NCBI GenBank assembly: GCA_016283275.1
Contig: JAEEMP010000064.1
Span: 1 to 64,000 of the forward strand
DNA length: 64,000 nucleotides
Reading direction: 5' to 3'
DNA from: Lachnospiraceae bacterium
Lineage (GTDB): Bacteria > Bacillota > Clostridia > Lachnospirales > Lachnospiraceae
Every line of letters starts with the position of its first letter. Position 1 is the stretch's first letter. Made by a program: the position numbers and the translations under genes. Shown one piece after another: positions 44,474 to 53,758 of this stretch. A model generated the notes under the pieces. That model made no database searches and was not told the DNA's origin. It saw only the letters and a list, made by a program, of their open reading frames with translations.

Positions 44474-45585
44474 GTCAACATCTCCATTGAATCTTTGATC
44501 TGAGAGTATTTTTCTCTTGTTTGCTTTCTTAAAGCATCACCACCGGTAATCCAGCTCCCACTAAAGTAATGTATAGAAAAAGTCTCGTTTTTTACTAATT
44601 CTTCTCCGTTGATAAAGTTATATGGAGAAAAGAAATCAGAAGAGTATACATTTATACCTTCAAGCTTTTGACTAATGTCCTCAACTTTAAGCCCCATTTC
44701 CATTAATGGCCACGTCTCATAGTATCCGCTCGCCTCGGAATTGATCGTCCCGTTCGGATTGATAAAATCCACGTCCTTTCTAAATTCCAATATTCTTCTA
44801 ACAACGTCACTATGAGGCACACATCCGGATCCGCCGCCAAAGTTTACATGTCCTTGTCTTTCTCTTCCACAAAATGCTGTCTGAAACCTTAATGGATCAA
44901 GGTTTTTAATTATCTTTACATCCGTATCAAAATAAAATCCGCCATTCTCATAGAGTATTTCAAGTCTTGCCACGTCCGGAATAAATCCCCACTTATGCAT
45001 TTTGTACGCATCTAAAGTGTATTTATAACGCTTTATATCAAATGTTGACTCGTCCCATCTGACTATCTCATAATCCGGGCAAACTTCTGACCAAGAATCT
45101 ATACATTTTTGTAAACTATCCGGAATTGGGTTTCCCGAAAACCAACAATAATGTATCTTTCGGGGTATAAGTGGAGAATCACTCTCTTTCCAAATTTGTA
45201 ATACCTTTTTTCTCTCACACTCCATCTGCATAACTGCAGCCACAAAACAATCTGTGTTACAACACTCCTCAATACCGTTAAGCTGTTCTATCACAGAATA
45301 AAACTCCCCATTGGTAATCCAAATGCAATACTCTTCATTGCATGATGTAAAAAATGTGATATCCCTGATGCATATTTGTCTGTTAAATAAGCTAATATAA
45401 CTGCCTTGCTTTGAAATATTATTATCTACTGCACAAAGAATATACTCAGATATCTCATACTTAGAAGCCATATATGGCACGTAAGTCTTAGCTACAGCCC
45501 CTGCCCCAAAAAGCACTATCTTCTTTTGTGTTTTCTTTACATATTCAGAGAAGTCCTTTATTGATGCATTTATCAGCTTCATCAT
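44470..45585 (-). CDS. GT32-like glycosyltransferase with N-terminal Rossmann-like module
   Basis: 371 residues. The N-terminal module has IVLFGAGAVAKTYV, CAVDNNISKQG and CIWITNGEFY. The transferase part starts at about 140: IPRKIHYCWFSGNPIPDSL, DYEIVRWDE, DVARLEILYENGGFYFDTDV (DXD at 220-222) and GSGCVPHSD. These are the marks of the DXD sugar-binding transferases (Gly_transf_sug, GT32) of capsule clusters. It acts in the cytoplasm on a nucleotide sugar. It overlaps both neighbours. Two adjacent ATGs at the start cannot be separated. Confidence 0.88.
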   Translation of the reverse strand: MMKLINASIKDFSEYVKKTQKKIVLFGAGAVAKTYVPYMASKYEISEYILCAVDNNISKQGSYISLFNRQICIRDITFFTSCNEEYCIWITNGEFYSVIEQLNGIEECCNTDCFVAAVMQMECERKKVLQIWKESDSPLIPRKIHYCWFSGNPIPDSLQKCIDSWSEVCPDYEIVRWDESTFDIKRYKYTLDAYKMHKWGFIPDVARLEILYENGGFYFDTDVKIIKNLDPLRFQTAFCGRERQGHVNFGGGSGCVPHSDVVRRILEFRKDVDFINPNGTINSEASGYYETWPLMEMGLKVEDISQKLEGINVYSSDFFSPYNFINGEELVKNETFSIHYFSGSWITGGDALRKQTREKYSQIKDSMEMLT

Positions 45586-46922
45586 TCCCCCTGTAAAGTC
45601 ATAAGATCAACTATGCTGATAATCTTCGCTTTCTCAGTCTCTTGAAGTTTTGCTTTAATCTGAGCAAAATCGGCATAATTTGTAACAATAACAAGTTTCT
45701 CTAATTCTTTACCATTAATCTTTTTTTCGTTATACTTTCGTTCAAACCAGTCATTAATAAGCCCTTCTCCATAAAATGATATATCATACACTTTAGATAC
45801 TTTATCCATCACATCATCAACAAGTCTTTCAAAATCATTTCCGGAATCAATTTCATTAAATAAACTTATAATACCGTCTGCAAATATCTTCTCTTGTGCA
45901 GAGTATTCATCATTATTCTCACAAACTCTTCTGCCGTAAACTTCTTTGTATGCATCCTTTATCCACTCGGTTCCATCCGGAAGCTTTCTGTTTCTAAGTT
46001 CAATATAATATGGTGATTTTATCTCCGGAATCACTCCACACAGGCAATCAAACACATGACTGTTAAAACAGTGTGCAAAAGAGCAATGATGTCCTCTTGG
46101 AAGATAGTGGATTGGTTCATCTGTATTTTCAAATATAAACTGGACTGTATCTGAATTTCTGTAACACTGTTTCAGTTTTCCGCTTCCAAGTGCAAGATTG
46201 AACGACCACACCCCCCCATAGCAAAAATATTTTTCTCGATTATCACCCCATGTTGCCTGCCTATAATCAAAAAGTGCAGATTCAAACTGGCTCCAGATTT
46301 TTAAATGCTCTTCCATCGGCATATCAGTTAAATGTCTGATATCAGAAGCCGTATTAAGTCTGGGATCTGTCAAATGACATAATACTCCTAAGTTCTTCAA
46401 GCATATATCCTTGATTTCTTCTATATATTCAACATTACTGTCTGACGCAACCAATTCAACCGTCAGTGACATACCTGATTTATGTGCTTTTTCTACATTT
46501 TCAAAATACCGTCTCAGTAAATTCTTTTTCTTTAACTCTATGTAATGAAACGAAAACTTGATAAACACATGTGATCTTAGGTCTTCAGAAAGTTCACATA
46601 GCGAATCAATAGCAGAAGACACCGTTCCATTGGTTACTATTGAAACAAAATGTCCCTGCTTTAATAAAGCTACTGCAAACTCTAATATCTGAGGATGTAA
46701 AAAAGTTTCTCCATTTCCACATAGATTGAATGCACATATCCCACCTAACCGCTCAGGGGTTAAAGCATTCGCCATGTGTTCGACCGAATACTTAAAAGGC
46801 GTATATTGAGTAGGCGATTCTCCGTTAACCTTGCGCCATTGCCCTACTGTGCAATAATCGCACTCAAAATTACACTTATTAACCGGGACTTGACAATCAA
46901 AGAAGCGTTTTATTCTATACAT
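45582..46922 (-). CDS. Radical SAM/SPASM-like protein with C-terminal extension
   Basis: About 446 residues, a paralogue of the protein at 42169-43170: they share CNFxCxYCxxGQ, RLGGxCxFNLCxxGET, SIVTNGT, IKFSFHY and the C-terminal (H/N)CxxAHCxNxH. The radical SAM triad is CNFECDYC near the N-terminus. It differs by a C-terminal addition of about 100 residues (ISFYGEGLINDWF, KLVIVTNYADFAQIKAKL) that matches the small Rossmann-like module found at the N-terminus of three island neighbours. The ATG at 46922 is chosen because AAGGAG lies seven bases upstream; one two codons earlier is too close to it. Overlaps both neighbours. Confidence 0.87.
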   Translation of the reverse strand: MYRIKRFFDCQVPVNKCNFECDYCTVGQWRKVNGESPTQYTPFKYSVEHMANALTPERLGGICAFNLCGNGETFLHPQILEFAVALLKQGHFVSIVTNGTVSSAIDSLCELSEDLRSHVFIKFSFHYIELKKKNLLRRYFENVEKAHKSGMSLTVELVASDSNVEYIEEIKDICLKNLGVLCHLTDPRLNTASDIRHLTDMPMEEHLKIWSQFESALFDYRQATWGDNREKYFCYGGVWSFNLALGSGKLKQCYRNSDTVQFIFENTDEPIHYLPRGHHCSFAHCFNSHVFDCLCGVIPEIKSPYYIELRNRKLPDGTEWIKDAYKEVYGRRVCENNDEYSAQEKIFADGIISLFNEIDSGNDFERLVDDVMDKVSKVYDISFYGEGLINDWFERKYNEKKINGKELEKLVIVTNYADFAQIKAKLQETEKAKIISIVDLMTLQGE

Positions 46923-48246
46923 TTTCATTCTCCTTAATTAATCGCGTTATCAACTCGCGTAAGCTTTCATATTCCTTGTCTACACTTGGCACTCTATCAT
47001 GCGGAACCTTCATCATTTCCTCTATCAAAGTTTCCAGTTCATCAACCGGCATCTCAGCTACAACTCTAATATACCTAAAATCCTTTAACCATGTGTTATA
47101 CAACGACTTCACTTTTCCATAACTGTTATCAAAAACAATACATGGGGTCCCTGTAATGGCAGAAAAAATCATACCATGTAACCTATCGGTAACAACCAAC
47201 CTACAAGAACGATAGACATCCAGTAAGTAATGTAGTCTTTCTTGTCTTCCTCCCACTATCTCATTAGAGTGATGTGAGATTTCTTTTATCTTATTTCTGC
47301 TTCGCCCTATAGCGAGCTTCACAATTTCAATATAATCGTGGCTTAAAGCTCTTTCTTTATCAGTACGCAACATAACTCCGATACCATCTCTGTTGCCGTC
47401 ATTTTTGCTTTCTTTTAAAAAGAGAACCATATCCGGGACAAGTAGAATATTATTTTTAAAATACGCTTTGGCAAATGTATAACTTCTGGTCTCACGCGTA
47501 CAAATGAATAATCTCTGATGTGAATTGTAGATATCAAGGCCTTTTTGAAAAAACTCATTTTTGAGTATATTGTCTTCATAAAAGATAGATTGAGGAAGTA
47601 TAACAACAGCATTATCCTTAAAAAAACTTACTATTCTTCGGATATTGTCTTCACATGTTCTCCATAATGACCCCATATTACCACCGCCTTGAATCAGTAT
47701 TATATCTCTTGGAGTCAATTGTTCTCTTAACCGTTGAAGACTGTCGTCATCACATAATGAAGATCCAAATTCATATATTGGTCTGTTGTATTGCCTTAAA
47801 AACGCATACTCAGCTACTGTTATAGCATGATCACCCATATTTACGTAATCAGGAGTGTTCATTAGAAATAGACGTGACATCGAACTAACAGTAACATGTG
47901 AAAAAGCTAAATCTTTGGCCAGTTCAACCCAAGAAAACCAATCAATGTTTTGGGAATTATACAAATCGCCTATCTTTTTATAATCTGATACAGTAATTAA
48001 AACCACATAATTATCTAATCCTTTCAAATCATCAACAGATTTTATTGCATAACTTCTATTACCTTGACCAATGTATGTGCCAACTCGTTTTTCATCTCTA
48101 TCAACAAAAAAAAGGATTCTGTCTAAATAGCAGCCAAATTCATCATTGTTCAGCATAGAATACGCATTATTACCGGCACCATGACACACTATATGAGAGT
48201 TTTTAACTCTTTCTCTAAATTCCTCTACATTGTTATTGATTCTCAT
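46915..48246 (-). CDS. Polysaccharide pyruvyl transferase family protein with N-terminal Rossmann-like module
   Basis: 443 residues with the architecture of the protein at 43172-44473: module 1-115 (IVCHGAGNNAYS, FFVDRDEKRVG, VVLITVSDYKKIG), then pyruvyl transferase domain from about 125 (MNTPDYVNMGDHAITVAEY, ILIQGGGNMGSLW, VILPQSIFYE, FICTRETRSY, LVPDMVLFL, VTDRLHGMIFSAITGTPCIVFDN). Two related but clearly different copies suggest two distinct modifications or acceptor sugars. GAGGATGGGCAT precedes the ATG, which overlaps the GT2 gene by 14 bases. Confidence 0.88.
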   Translation of the reverse strand: MRINNNVEEFRERVKNSHIVCHGAGNNAYSMLNNDEFGCYLDRILFFVDRDEKRVGTYIGQGNRSYAIKSVDDLKGLDNYVVLITVSDYKKIGDLYNSQNIDWFSWVELAKDLAFSHVTVSSMSRLFLMNTPDYVNMGDHAITVAEYAFLRQYNRPIYEFGSSLCDDDSLQRLREQLTPRDIILIQGGGNMGSLWRTCEDNIRRIVSFFKDNAVVILPQSIFYEDNILKNEFFQKGLDIYNSHQRLFICTRETRSYTFAKAYFKNNILLVPDMVLFLKESKNDGNRDGIGVMLRTDKERALSHDYIEIVKLAIGRSRNKIKEISHHSNEIVGGRQERLHYLLDVYRSCRLVVTDRLHGMIFSAITGTPCIVFDNSYGKVKSLYNTWLKDFRYIRVVAEMPVDELETLIEEMMKVPHDRVPSVDKEYESLRELITRLIKENENV

Positions 48247-49510
48247 ATGCCCATCCTCTTATAGAATTTCTGACATTTCTATATTCCAAGCACACGCCAC
48301 CACTATTTATAACTTCATTGCACAGAACAGAATACTTCTTAGAATTCTGTATCAATCCTATAATTGGTACATTAACAGGCCATATTGTGTTTCGTTCATC
48401 ATATTCAATCGCAAACTCTGGCTTTCCATATATCGCGCTTACTGCATGTTGTATTTCAGCCCCGCCCTTGTCATATATAATTCCATATTGGTTCTTTGTT
48501 GCTTCCTTATATTCCTTGTATTCTGATATTGCAGCATCAACATTCCCCTCCAGTAATACATCAAAAACAATTCTTACATATAGATCAGGATGCTTTACCA
48601 GATCATAAAGCTCCTTTCCAACAAACTTATCTCCTTCACTGCGCAATGCATACAATTCCTTTGAAGCATTTTCTTCAGCTCCGTTCTCAATATATTTCTT
48701 CGCTCGGAACAGATGATAATACAAACTGAGTGCAGTTGTTGCTTTATTGATTCGATCGATATCTGATGGCTTGATCATGCTTAACACAGTATAATTCAAT
48801 TCTTCCAAACCATTTATATGATTGATCACAGAATGCAAGTCTTGTTCCTGCCAAGATGACATAGCTTGTTTTCTTATATGGTATCTATACAGTTTCCTGT
48901 TGCACCTTGCGTAATTTGAATGATAACTCAGCGGTAAAAGTATAGACCATTCCTGCGTTAATCTGGAATTATAGATACATTTGCCGACTGTCTTTTCAAA
49001 ATATTCACGCTCAACAAGCATATTCCAAGCATTATGTGCAATATACTTAGAAATAAAATCATAAAAATCATCCTTATACACGCTTACTTCAGGCAGCAAT
49101 ACATCGTATTCCCGTTGCTCTTCTTCAAGCATTATAGTATAGTCACACCTCACCCACTTATACTTAGAATCATTCAATAGTACGGAATGCATAGATGAAA
49201 GATAATCTGTCGTAAACTCATCATCAGCATCGGGAAAACATAAATAATCTCCTGTAGCATAAGCCAGCCCGGTGTTAATTGCAGAACATAACCCTCCGTT
49301 TATCTTCCTATTGACAAGAGTAAAATCTAATCTTTTATCCTTGAATTCTTTACTGTATTTTTCTAATATTTGCCTGCTGGCATCAGATGAACAATCATTA
49401 ACAGCAATAACTTCATAATTCGGATAATCTTGTTCCAATAAACATTTCATTGTGACCGATAGGTATTTTTCTGCATTATAAATTGGTATTATTACTGATA
49501 TCTTATCCAT
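48233..49510 (-). CDS. Glycosyltransferase family 2
   Basis: 425 residues. The first about 230 are a GT2 fold: KISVIIPIYNAEKYLSVT, EVIAVNDCSSDASRQIL, NRKINGGLCSAINTGLAYATG, and CFPDADDEFT with the DXD metal site. The C-terminal half is helical, then a final part (GIIYDKGGAEIQHAVSAIYG, VLCNEVINSGGVCLEYRNVR) without a recognised function. It transfers a sugar from a nucleotide sugar in the cytoplasm. Second gene of the island operon; the start lies within the AGGTAATGAA region of the preceding stop. Confidence 0.9.
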   Translation of the reverse strand: MDKISVIIPIYNAEKYLSVTMKCLLEQDYPNYEVIAVNDCSSDASRQILEKYSKEFKDKRLDFTLVNRKINGGLCSAINTGLAYATGDYLCFPDADDEFTTDYLSSMHSVLLNDSKYKWVRCDYTIMLEEEQREYDVLLPEVSVYKDDFYDFISKYIAHNAWNMLVEREYFEKTVGKCIYNSRLTQEWSILLPLSYHSNYARCNRKLYRYHIRKQAMSSWQEQDLHSVINHINGLEELNYTVLSMIKPSDIDRINKATTALSLYYHLFRAKKYIENGAEENASKELYALRSEGDKFVGKELYDLVKHPDLYVRIVFDVLLEGNVDAAISEYKEYKEATKNQYGIIYDKGGAEIQHAVSAIYGKPEFAIEYDERNTIWPVNVPIIGLIQNSKKYSVLCNEVINSGGVCLEYRNVRNSIRGWAYENQ

Positions 49511-49514
49511 TTCA

Positions 49515-50543
49515 TTACCTGCATATATCTTCTAAAAACTCTGCCAGCCTTGGCCCGGATTCCTCTTTGATCATGCACCCTTTCGAATAGAATTGTTTGT
49601 ATAAAACATCATCCATATTTATCGATAAGTCATAAAACCTTTTTCCATTAGCATCGATCACAATAACGCCTCCGGCATCATAGTCCCAAAAGGCTGTATT
49701 TACGAGGTTATTACATATACAGCAATATCTTCCGGTTTTAAGGCGATCATCACTTCCTTTAAGATGATCCATTTTAGAATTAGCGGTATAAATGTCAATA
49801 CCAGTTCCATTGGCAACCAGATATTTATCTTCATTTGAATTATATTTGTCAAATAGAAATTCAATCTCAGAACTATGATCCAATGGATTAAAACTCACTA
49901 TCCTCCCATGCTTATCTGCAATATACAGTCTTTCACCAAAAACGGTAATTCCCCAGAAGCCATCAGCATCTATTTCAGTATTGATCACATACGCCTTCTC
50001 ATTTTTATAGTCAAATGCGAGAAGAAGTGTGCCATAGAACAACGGCAAATACGCATTCCCATTCATAAAAGCCAACTGCTTTCGCGCCAGAATTCCTTTT
50101 GAATTCGAAATGAACCTCCTTGCATCACTGAACCATTCATCTATATATTTTATACTGTTGTCACAAGAATCTATTGCAATAATAGTCTTAGCATGAACAC
50201 CAAAAGCAAATACTTTTCCGCTGTATGTGAATGATGCTCTGAATAAGTATTTCTTTCCCGATATAACAGATGGTTTTAAATCTATGCGCAAAAATTGGTG
50301 ATCTATTGTGTCATATACCGCAATTGAATGTGCCGCATATGGTATAAGGTACACTTTTCCATCAACATACTCCATCGAGCGATAAAGTAGTGAAGTGGTT
50401 TCACCTTCCCAAGGAACAATCCCACAATCCCTTTTTTCTCCTGTATTAAAGTTAAAATAATACATATGATTAACCTGAGCCAAAAAAAACCAACATTCAT
50501 CGTGATTTATAGCAATAGCGGATATCTCCAAGTGTCTCAACAC
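49515..50543 (-). CDS. Beta-propeller-like protein of unknown function
   Basis: 342 residues without signal peptide. The chain repeats short blades of the type YVDGKVYLIPYAAHSIAVYDTI, YSGKVFAFGVHAKTIIAID, MNGNAYLPLFYGTLLLAFD and FGERLYIADKHGRIVSFNP, as in Kelch/PQQ-type propellers, with about six blades. No catalytic motif. As first gene of the glycan operon it may hold an enzyme complex or bind a sugar. Similar propeller-like proteins occur among surface-sugar gene clusters. It starts with GTG, supported by AAGGAGG eight bases upstream. Confidence 0.65.
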   Translation of the reverse strand: MLRHLEISAIAINHDECWFFLAQVNHMYYFNFNTGEKRDCGIVPWEGETTSLLYRSMEYVDGKVYLIPYAAHSIAVYDTIDHQFLRIDLKPSVISGKKYLFRASFTYSGKVFAFGVHAKTIIAIDSCDNSIKYIDEWFSDARRFISNSKGILARKQLAFMNGNAYLPLFYGTLLLAFDYKNEKAYVINTEIDADGFWGITVFGERLYIADKHGRIVSFNPLDHSSEIEFLFDKYNSNEDKYLVANGTGIDIYTANSKMDHLKGSDDRLKTGRYCCICNNLVNTAFWDYDAGGVIVIDANGKRFYDLSINMDDVLYKQFYSKGCMIKEESGPRLAEFLEDICR

Positions 50544-50690
50544 TATTATCCCTCCTTATATCAGCAGCCATATAAATAAATTATAAATTGTTCTTGCTTG
50601 ATTTTTTCATACAGATAACCCGGTGCCTGAAATGCAATATATATGGATTATCGGTTGCTTTAATTTTCTTTTTGAATCTCTCCTCTTTTT

Positions 50691-50733
50691 ATTATAATTC
50701 AATTGCAAAACCATTCACAACCTTTCACAACTT
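50691..50733 (-). promoter_or_regulatory. Promoter of the glycan-island operon with ten-base direct repeats
   Basis: Minus strand: -10 TATAAT (50691-50696), 18-base spacer, -35-like TTGTGA (50715-50720). Two copies of AGGTTGTGAA/AAGTTGTGAA-like sequence (50714-50733, + strand TTCACAACCT TTCACAACTT) sit in tandem with a ten-base period, one helical turn, the inner one covering the -35. A regulator binding one face of the helix could act here. The leader to the GTG is about 140 bases. Nothing else is supported in 50544-50835. Confidence 0.55.
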
Positions 50734-50837
50734 TTTCGTATCCTTTTACCTGTATGGCTATATGTTTTTTATAAAGATCGGCTTTTTTATATTATGAAAT
50801 GGTTTTGGATAAAAAACTACCCCTTATTGTTTCATAT

Positions 50838-50889
50838 AAAAACCGCCCGACTGCAATGTCCCTTATATATGGAATCTACAGTCGGACGG
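50838..50889 (-). terminator. Rho-independent terminator of the pullulanase gene
   Basis: Minus strand stem CCGTCCGACTG with CAGTCGGGCGG (one G-T pair) around a 25-base loop, then TTTTTATATG, 27 bases after the stop. Confidence 0.85.
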
Positions 50890-50916
50890 GGGTAAAAATA
50901 CGCTCTTTAACCGATC

Positions 50917-53643
50917 TTATTTTTTCTTTTTCTTAACAGTCAGCGCTGCTGCCGCACCGGCAGCCATAGCAAGGCCAACGCCTCCGACTATCGGAAGGGT
51001 CTTGGACTTTCCGGGCGAAGAAGGGTCTTCTTCGTCCTTTGAGGAATTGACCTTTGAGGCATCTTCCTTTATAAGTACAAGAGCAGATACAGGGTCAACG
51101 CTTACCTCGCCTTCCACACTTCGAAGCGCTTCGTTGCCCGCATTATCCGCATCGATGTAGACGTTCCAGTTTCCTTCGGGAAGCGCTACGGTCTGCGGCG
51201 TCTTGTTGGCGTTATATATAACGTACATCTCTTCGGCAGCCTCGCCCTCTACACCGCCGAGTATATCAAAAGCCACCATGTGTGATTCAAGTCCTGTCAC
51301 TTCTTTAACATGCTCGGATACTTCCTGTGCATCCGCAAGTCTTAAAACCGGATGGGCTTTTCTGAACGATATAAGCCCTTTATAGTAATCGAACACCTTC
51401 TTGTACGATTCGTCTTCAAGGCTCGACCAGTCTATGACATTGACACTGTCGGGACTTGAGTAGCTGTTTGAATTAAAGGTCCCGTCTTCGTTTGTCTTGG
51501 TACGCAGCATTTCCTCACCGGCCTGCATGAAGGGGATACCTTCGGACAGCATATATATCGATGCTGCAAGGTTATTCATCTTTATGATCGCAGCATCACC
51601 GGCATCGGGACAGGTTAAGCGCAATCTGTCAAAAAGAGTGTTGTTGTCGTGACAGGATACGTAATTTATGGTCTGCGTGGGGCTTTCGCACCACTTATCC
51701 GCTCCCATAAAGCATCTTACGATCTTGGCTTCACACCCCGAAGCTCCCGACACAAAACCTGCTTTTGTATCAAATACGCTTCCCTTTACGCCATCGCGGA
51801 TCGTGTCGTTAAAGTACGCAAAATCAGGCGTAAGTGTGGAATTTGTCTGTGTAGCGAGAGTTACATCCGGCTTTGTCACAAGGGTCGTGAGGCTCCAGCC
51901 TTCTCCGTAGAAAAGAACGTCTGGATGCTTTTCATGAACCGTTTCCACGATCTCATTTATAAGTTCCGTATCCATAAGGCCCACAAGATCGAATCTGAAG
52001 CCGTCGATATGATATTCATCGGCCCAGTAATTGACCGAATCCACGATATATTTTCTGACCATCGAGCGTTCCGTCGCAGTATCGTTTCCGCAGCCCGAAC
52101 CGCTTGAATATGTACCTTCCTCGGTTATGCGCGAGAAATATCCGGGTACTATCTTGTTAAAAGAAAAATCTTCCGCACTGTATACATGGTTATATACAAC
52201 GTCCATTACCACCGCGATATCATTGTCGTGGAGTCCTTTTACCATCTGCTTTAACTCGGACACTCTTACCTCGCCTTTATAAGGATCGGTCGCATATGTG
52301 CCCTCTGGGACATTATAGTTTAACGGATCGTACCCCCAGTTATAAACACCGTTTGCTTTGGTGGTCTCGTCAAGCGACGCAAAATCATACATAGGAAGGA
52401 TATGAAGATGCGTGATGCCGAGTTCTTTTATATGGTCAAGACCCGTGCTTATTCCGGAAGAAGTCTTTGTGCCCGTTTCCACAACACCAAGGAATTTACC
52501 CTGATTTGTGATACCGTTATCGCTTCCGACCGTCAGATCGCGTATGTGTGTCTCATATATTATCGCATCGTTTATGGGCCTGCCTGCGAAAGGATTTGCG
52601 TCACTGTCCCATCCTGCGGGATCCGTGGTATCCAGATCAAGTACCATTGCACGCTTTCCGTTTACACCCGAAGATCTTGCATACGGATCCATTGCTGATA
52701 TTTCTTTACCGTCAAGCGTCACGCCGTACGTATAATATGTGCCGTTTAAGTCACCGTTTACCGTACATACCCATGTGCCGTTTAAATCGGGCTTCATAGA
52801 AACTTCTTCGATCAGGTCATCCTTGTGCTGGGTGCCGGATTCATATCGCTTTAAAACCACCTTCTCGGCTGAAGGCGCCCATACACGGAAAGTTGTTTTT
52901 TCTTTTGCATATGTGTATCCGAGATCGTCACCCGTATATGTAAATTTCTGCTCAAATTCGTCGGTTGAATATAATATAGGCATATTTATCTTATAGACCG
53001 TCCCGTCGTAGGTTATAGTGTAATTCTTGTAAGGATCAAGAGGGTTTGTTAAAAGAAGCTTGTACAGATTGTTCTCTGCATATGTAACGCTTTCGATCGC
53101 TTCTTCACCTGAACTTCCCGAAATCACGAACACTTCGGAAAGCTCGCCTTCAAGCTCGGCTGTCATCGTAACGTTAACCGTTCCGTTTCCGTCATACTTG
53201 GCCGTTTTAAGTTTTGTTCCTATCACCACATCGTCACGGTCGGTTCTTTCGTAGCCCTCGACACCAGACTCTATATAGATGTCCACCGTTCCGGTCACCA
53301 CATCGGATATGTCGATAAACTGGTCGGCATCGATATCCTTTGTCCACTCCTGGGTACGGACTATAAATCCGACGCTCATGGTGCCCGGAGTCACGTTCAT
53401 GGTCGCAACTTTTTCACCGTCTTCATCCTCAAATGCATAACCTGCGCCGTCCTTTCCTGATTCCCAGAGCCATACATCCCAAGGGGCATAGTCGCCGTCT
53501 TCCCTGTGATAGTGGATCTTAAGTATCGGTCCTTCGGCATCATCCGCATAAGCCTTGAGCGATAAAAACGGTGACATCACCGTCAGTATCGTAAACAGGG
53601 CAAAAGAACACGCCATCATAAACGATCTTATTCTTCTTTTCAT
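50917..53643 (-). CDS. pulA: Pullulanase type I, cell-anchored
   Basis: About 908 residues, secreted. Signal peptide MKRRIRSFMMACSFALFTIL to AYA; a CBM41-like starch-binding domain (about 38-130); an additional beta domain; CBM48-like domain (TTFRVWAPSAEKVVLKRY, about 255); GH13 catalytic barrel with the pullulanase signature YNWGYDPLNYNVPEG, nucleophile Asp about 549 in DGFRFDLVG, acid Glu about 580 in FYGEGW, and Asp about 665 in SCHDNN; C-terminal beta domain; then a linker and one membrane helix (LPIVGGVGLAMAAGAAAALT) with a KKKKK tail. It splits alpha-1,6 bonds in pullulan and amylopectin at the cell surface. The ATG at 53643 has GGGAGG; the longer frame starts in the leader. Apparently monocistronic. 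Confidence 0.95.
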   Translation of the reverse strand: MKRRIRSFMMACSFALFTILTVMSPFLSLKAYADDAEGPILKIHYHREDGDYAPWDVWLWESGKDGAGYAFEDEDGEKVATMNVTPGTMSVGFIVRTQEWTKDIDADQFIDISDVVTGTVDIYIESGVEGYERTDRDDVVIGTKLKTAKYDGNGTVNVTMTAELEGELSEVFVISGSSGEEAIESVTYAENNLYKLLLTNPLDPYKNYTITYDGTVYKINMPILYSTDEFEQKFTYTGDDLGYTYAKEKTTFRVWAPSAEKVVLKRYESGTQHKDDLIEEVSMKPDLNGTWVCTVNGDLNGTYYTYGVTLDGKEISAMDPYARSSGVNGKRAMVLDLDTTDPAGWDSDANPFAGRPINDAIIYETHIRDLTVGSDNGITNQGKFLGVVETGTKTSSGISTGLDHIKELGITHLHILPMYDFASLDETTKANGVYNWGYDPLNYNVPEGTYATDPYKGEVRVSELKQMVKGLHDNDIAVVMDVVYNHVYSAEDFSFNKIVPGYFSRITEEGTYSSGSGCGNDTATERSMVRKYIVDSVNYWADEYHIDGFRFDLVGLMDTELINEIVETVHEKHPDVLFYGEGWSLTTLVTKPDVTLATQTNSTLTPDFAYFNDTIRDGVKGSVFDTKAGFVSGASGCEAKIVRCFMGADKWCESPTQTINYVSCHDNNTLFDRLRLTCPDAGDAAIIKMNNLAASIYMLSEGIPFMQAGEEMLRTKTNEDGTFNSNSYSSPDSVNVIDWSSLEDESYKKVFDYYKGLISFRKAHPVLRLADAQEVSEHVKEVTGLESHMVAFDILGGVEGEAAEEMYVIYNANKTPQTVALPEGNWNVYIDADNAGNEALRSVEGEVSVDPVSALVLIKEDASKVNSSKDEEDPSSPGKSKTLPIVGGVGLAMAAGAAAALTVKKKKK

Positions 53644-53699
53644 ATTGCCTCCCAATGTTATATATATGTTTACGAAAAAATACGAAAATTTATGATTGT

Positions 53700-53728
53700 A
53701 TAGTATCACATCGGATCGGATATTTCAA
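53700..53728 (-). promoter_or_regulatory. Probable sigma-A promoter of the pullulanase gene
   Basis: Minus strand: -35 TTGAAA (53723-53728), 17-base spacer, -10 TACTAT (53700-53705), about 57 bases before the ATG. Confidence 0.6.
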
Positions 53729-53758
53729 GAAAAGACTGTATGTATCCCGCCTATAATT

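Noticed and set aside
42169..46922. RiPP biosynthesis locus built around the two radical SAM/SPASM proteins
   Set aside because: No short precursor-peptide gene, leader-binding RRE domain, protease or peptide exporter is seen; the neighbours are sugar enzymes.
50590..50700. A minus-strand stretch reading KKKIKATDNPYILHF after GAGGAG in the glycan-operon leader
   Set aside because: It faintly resembles the end of a GT8 transferase, but has no start codon and is too short to support a gene or remnant.
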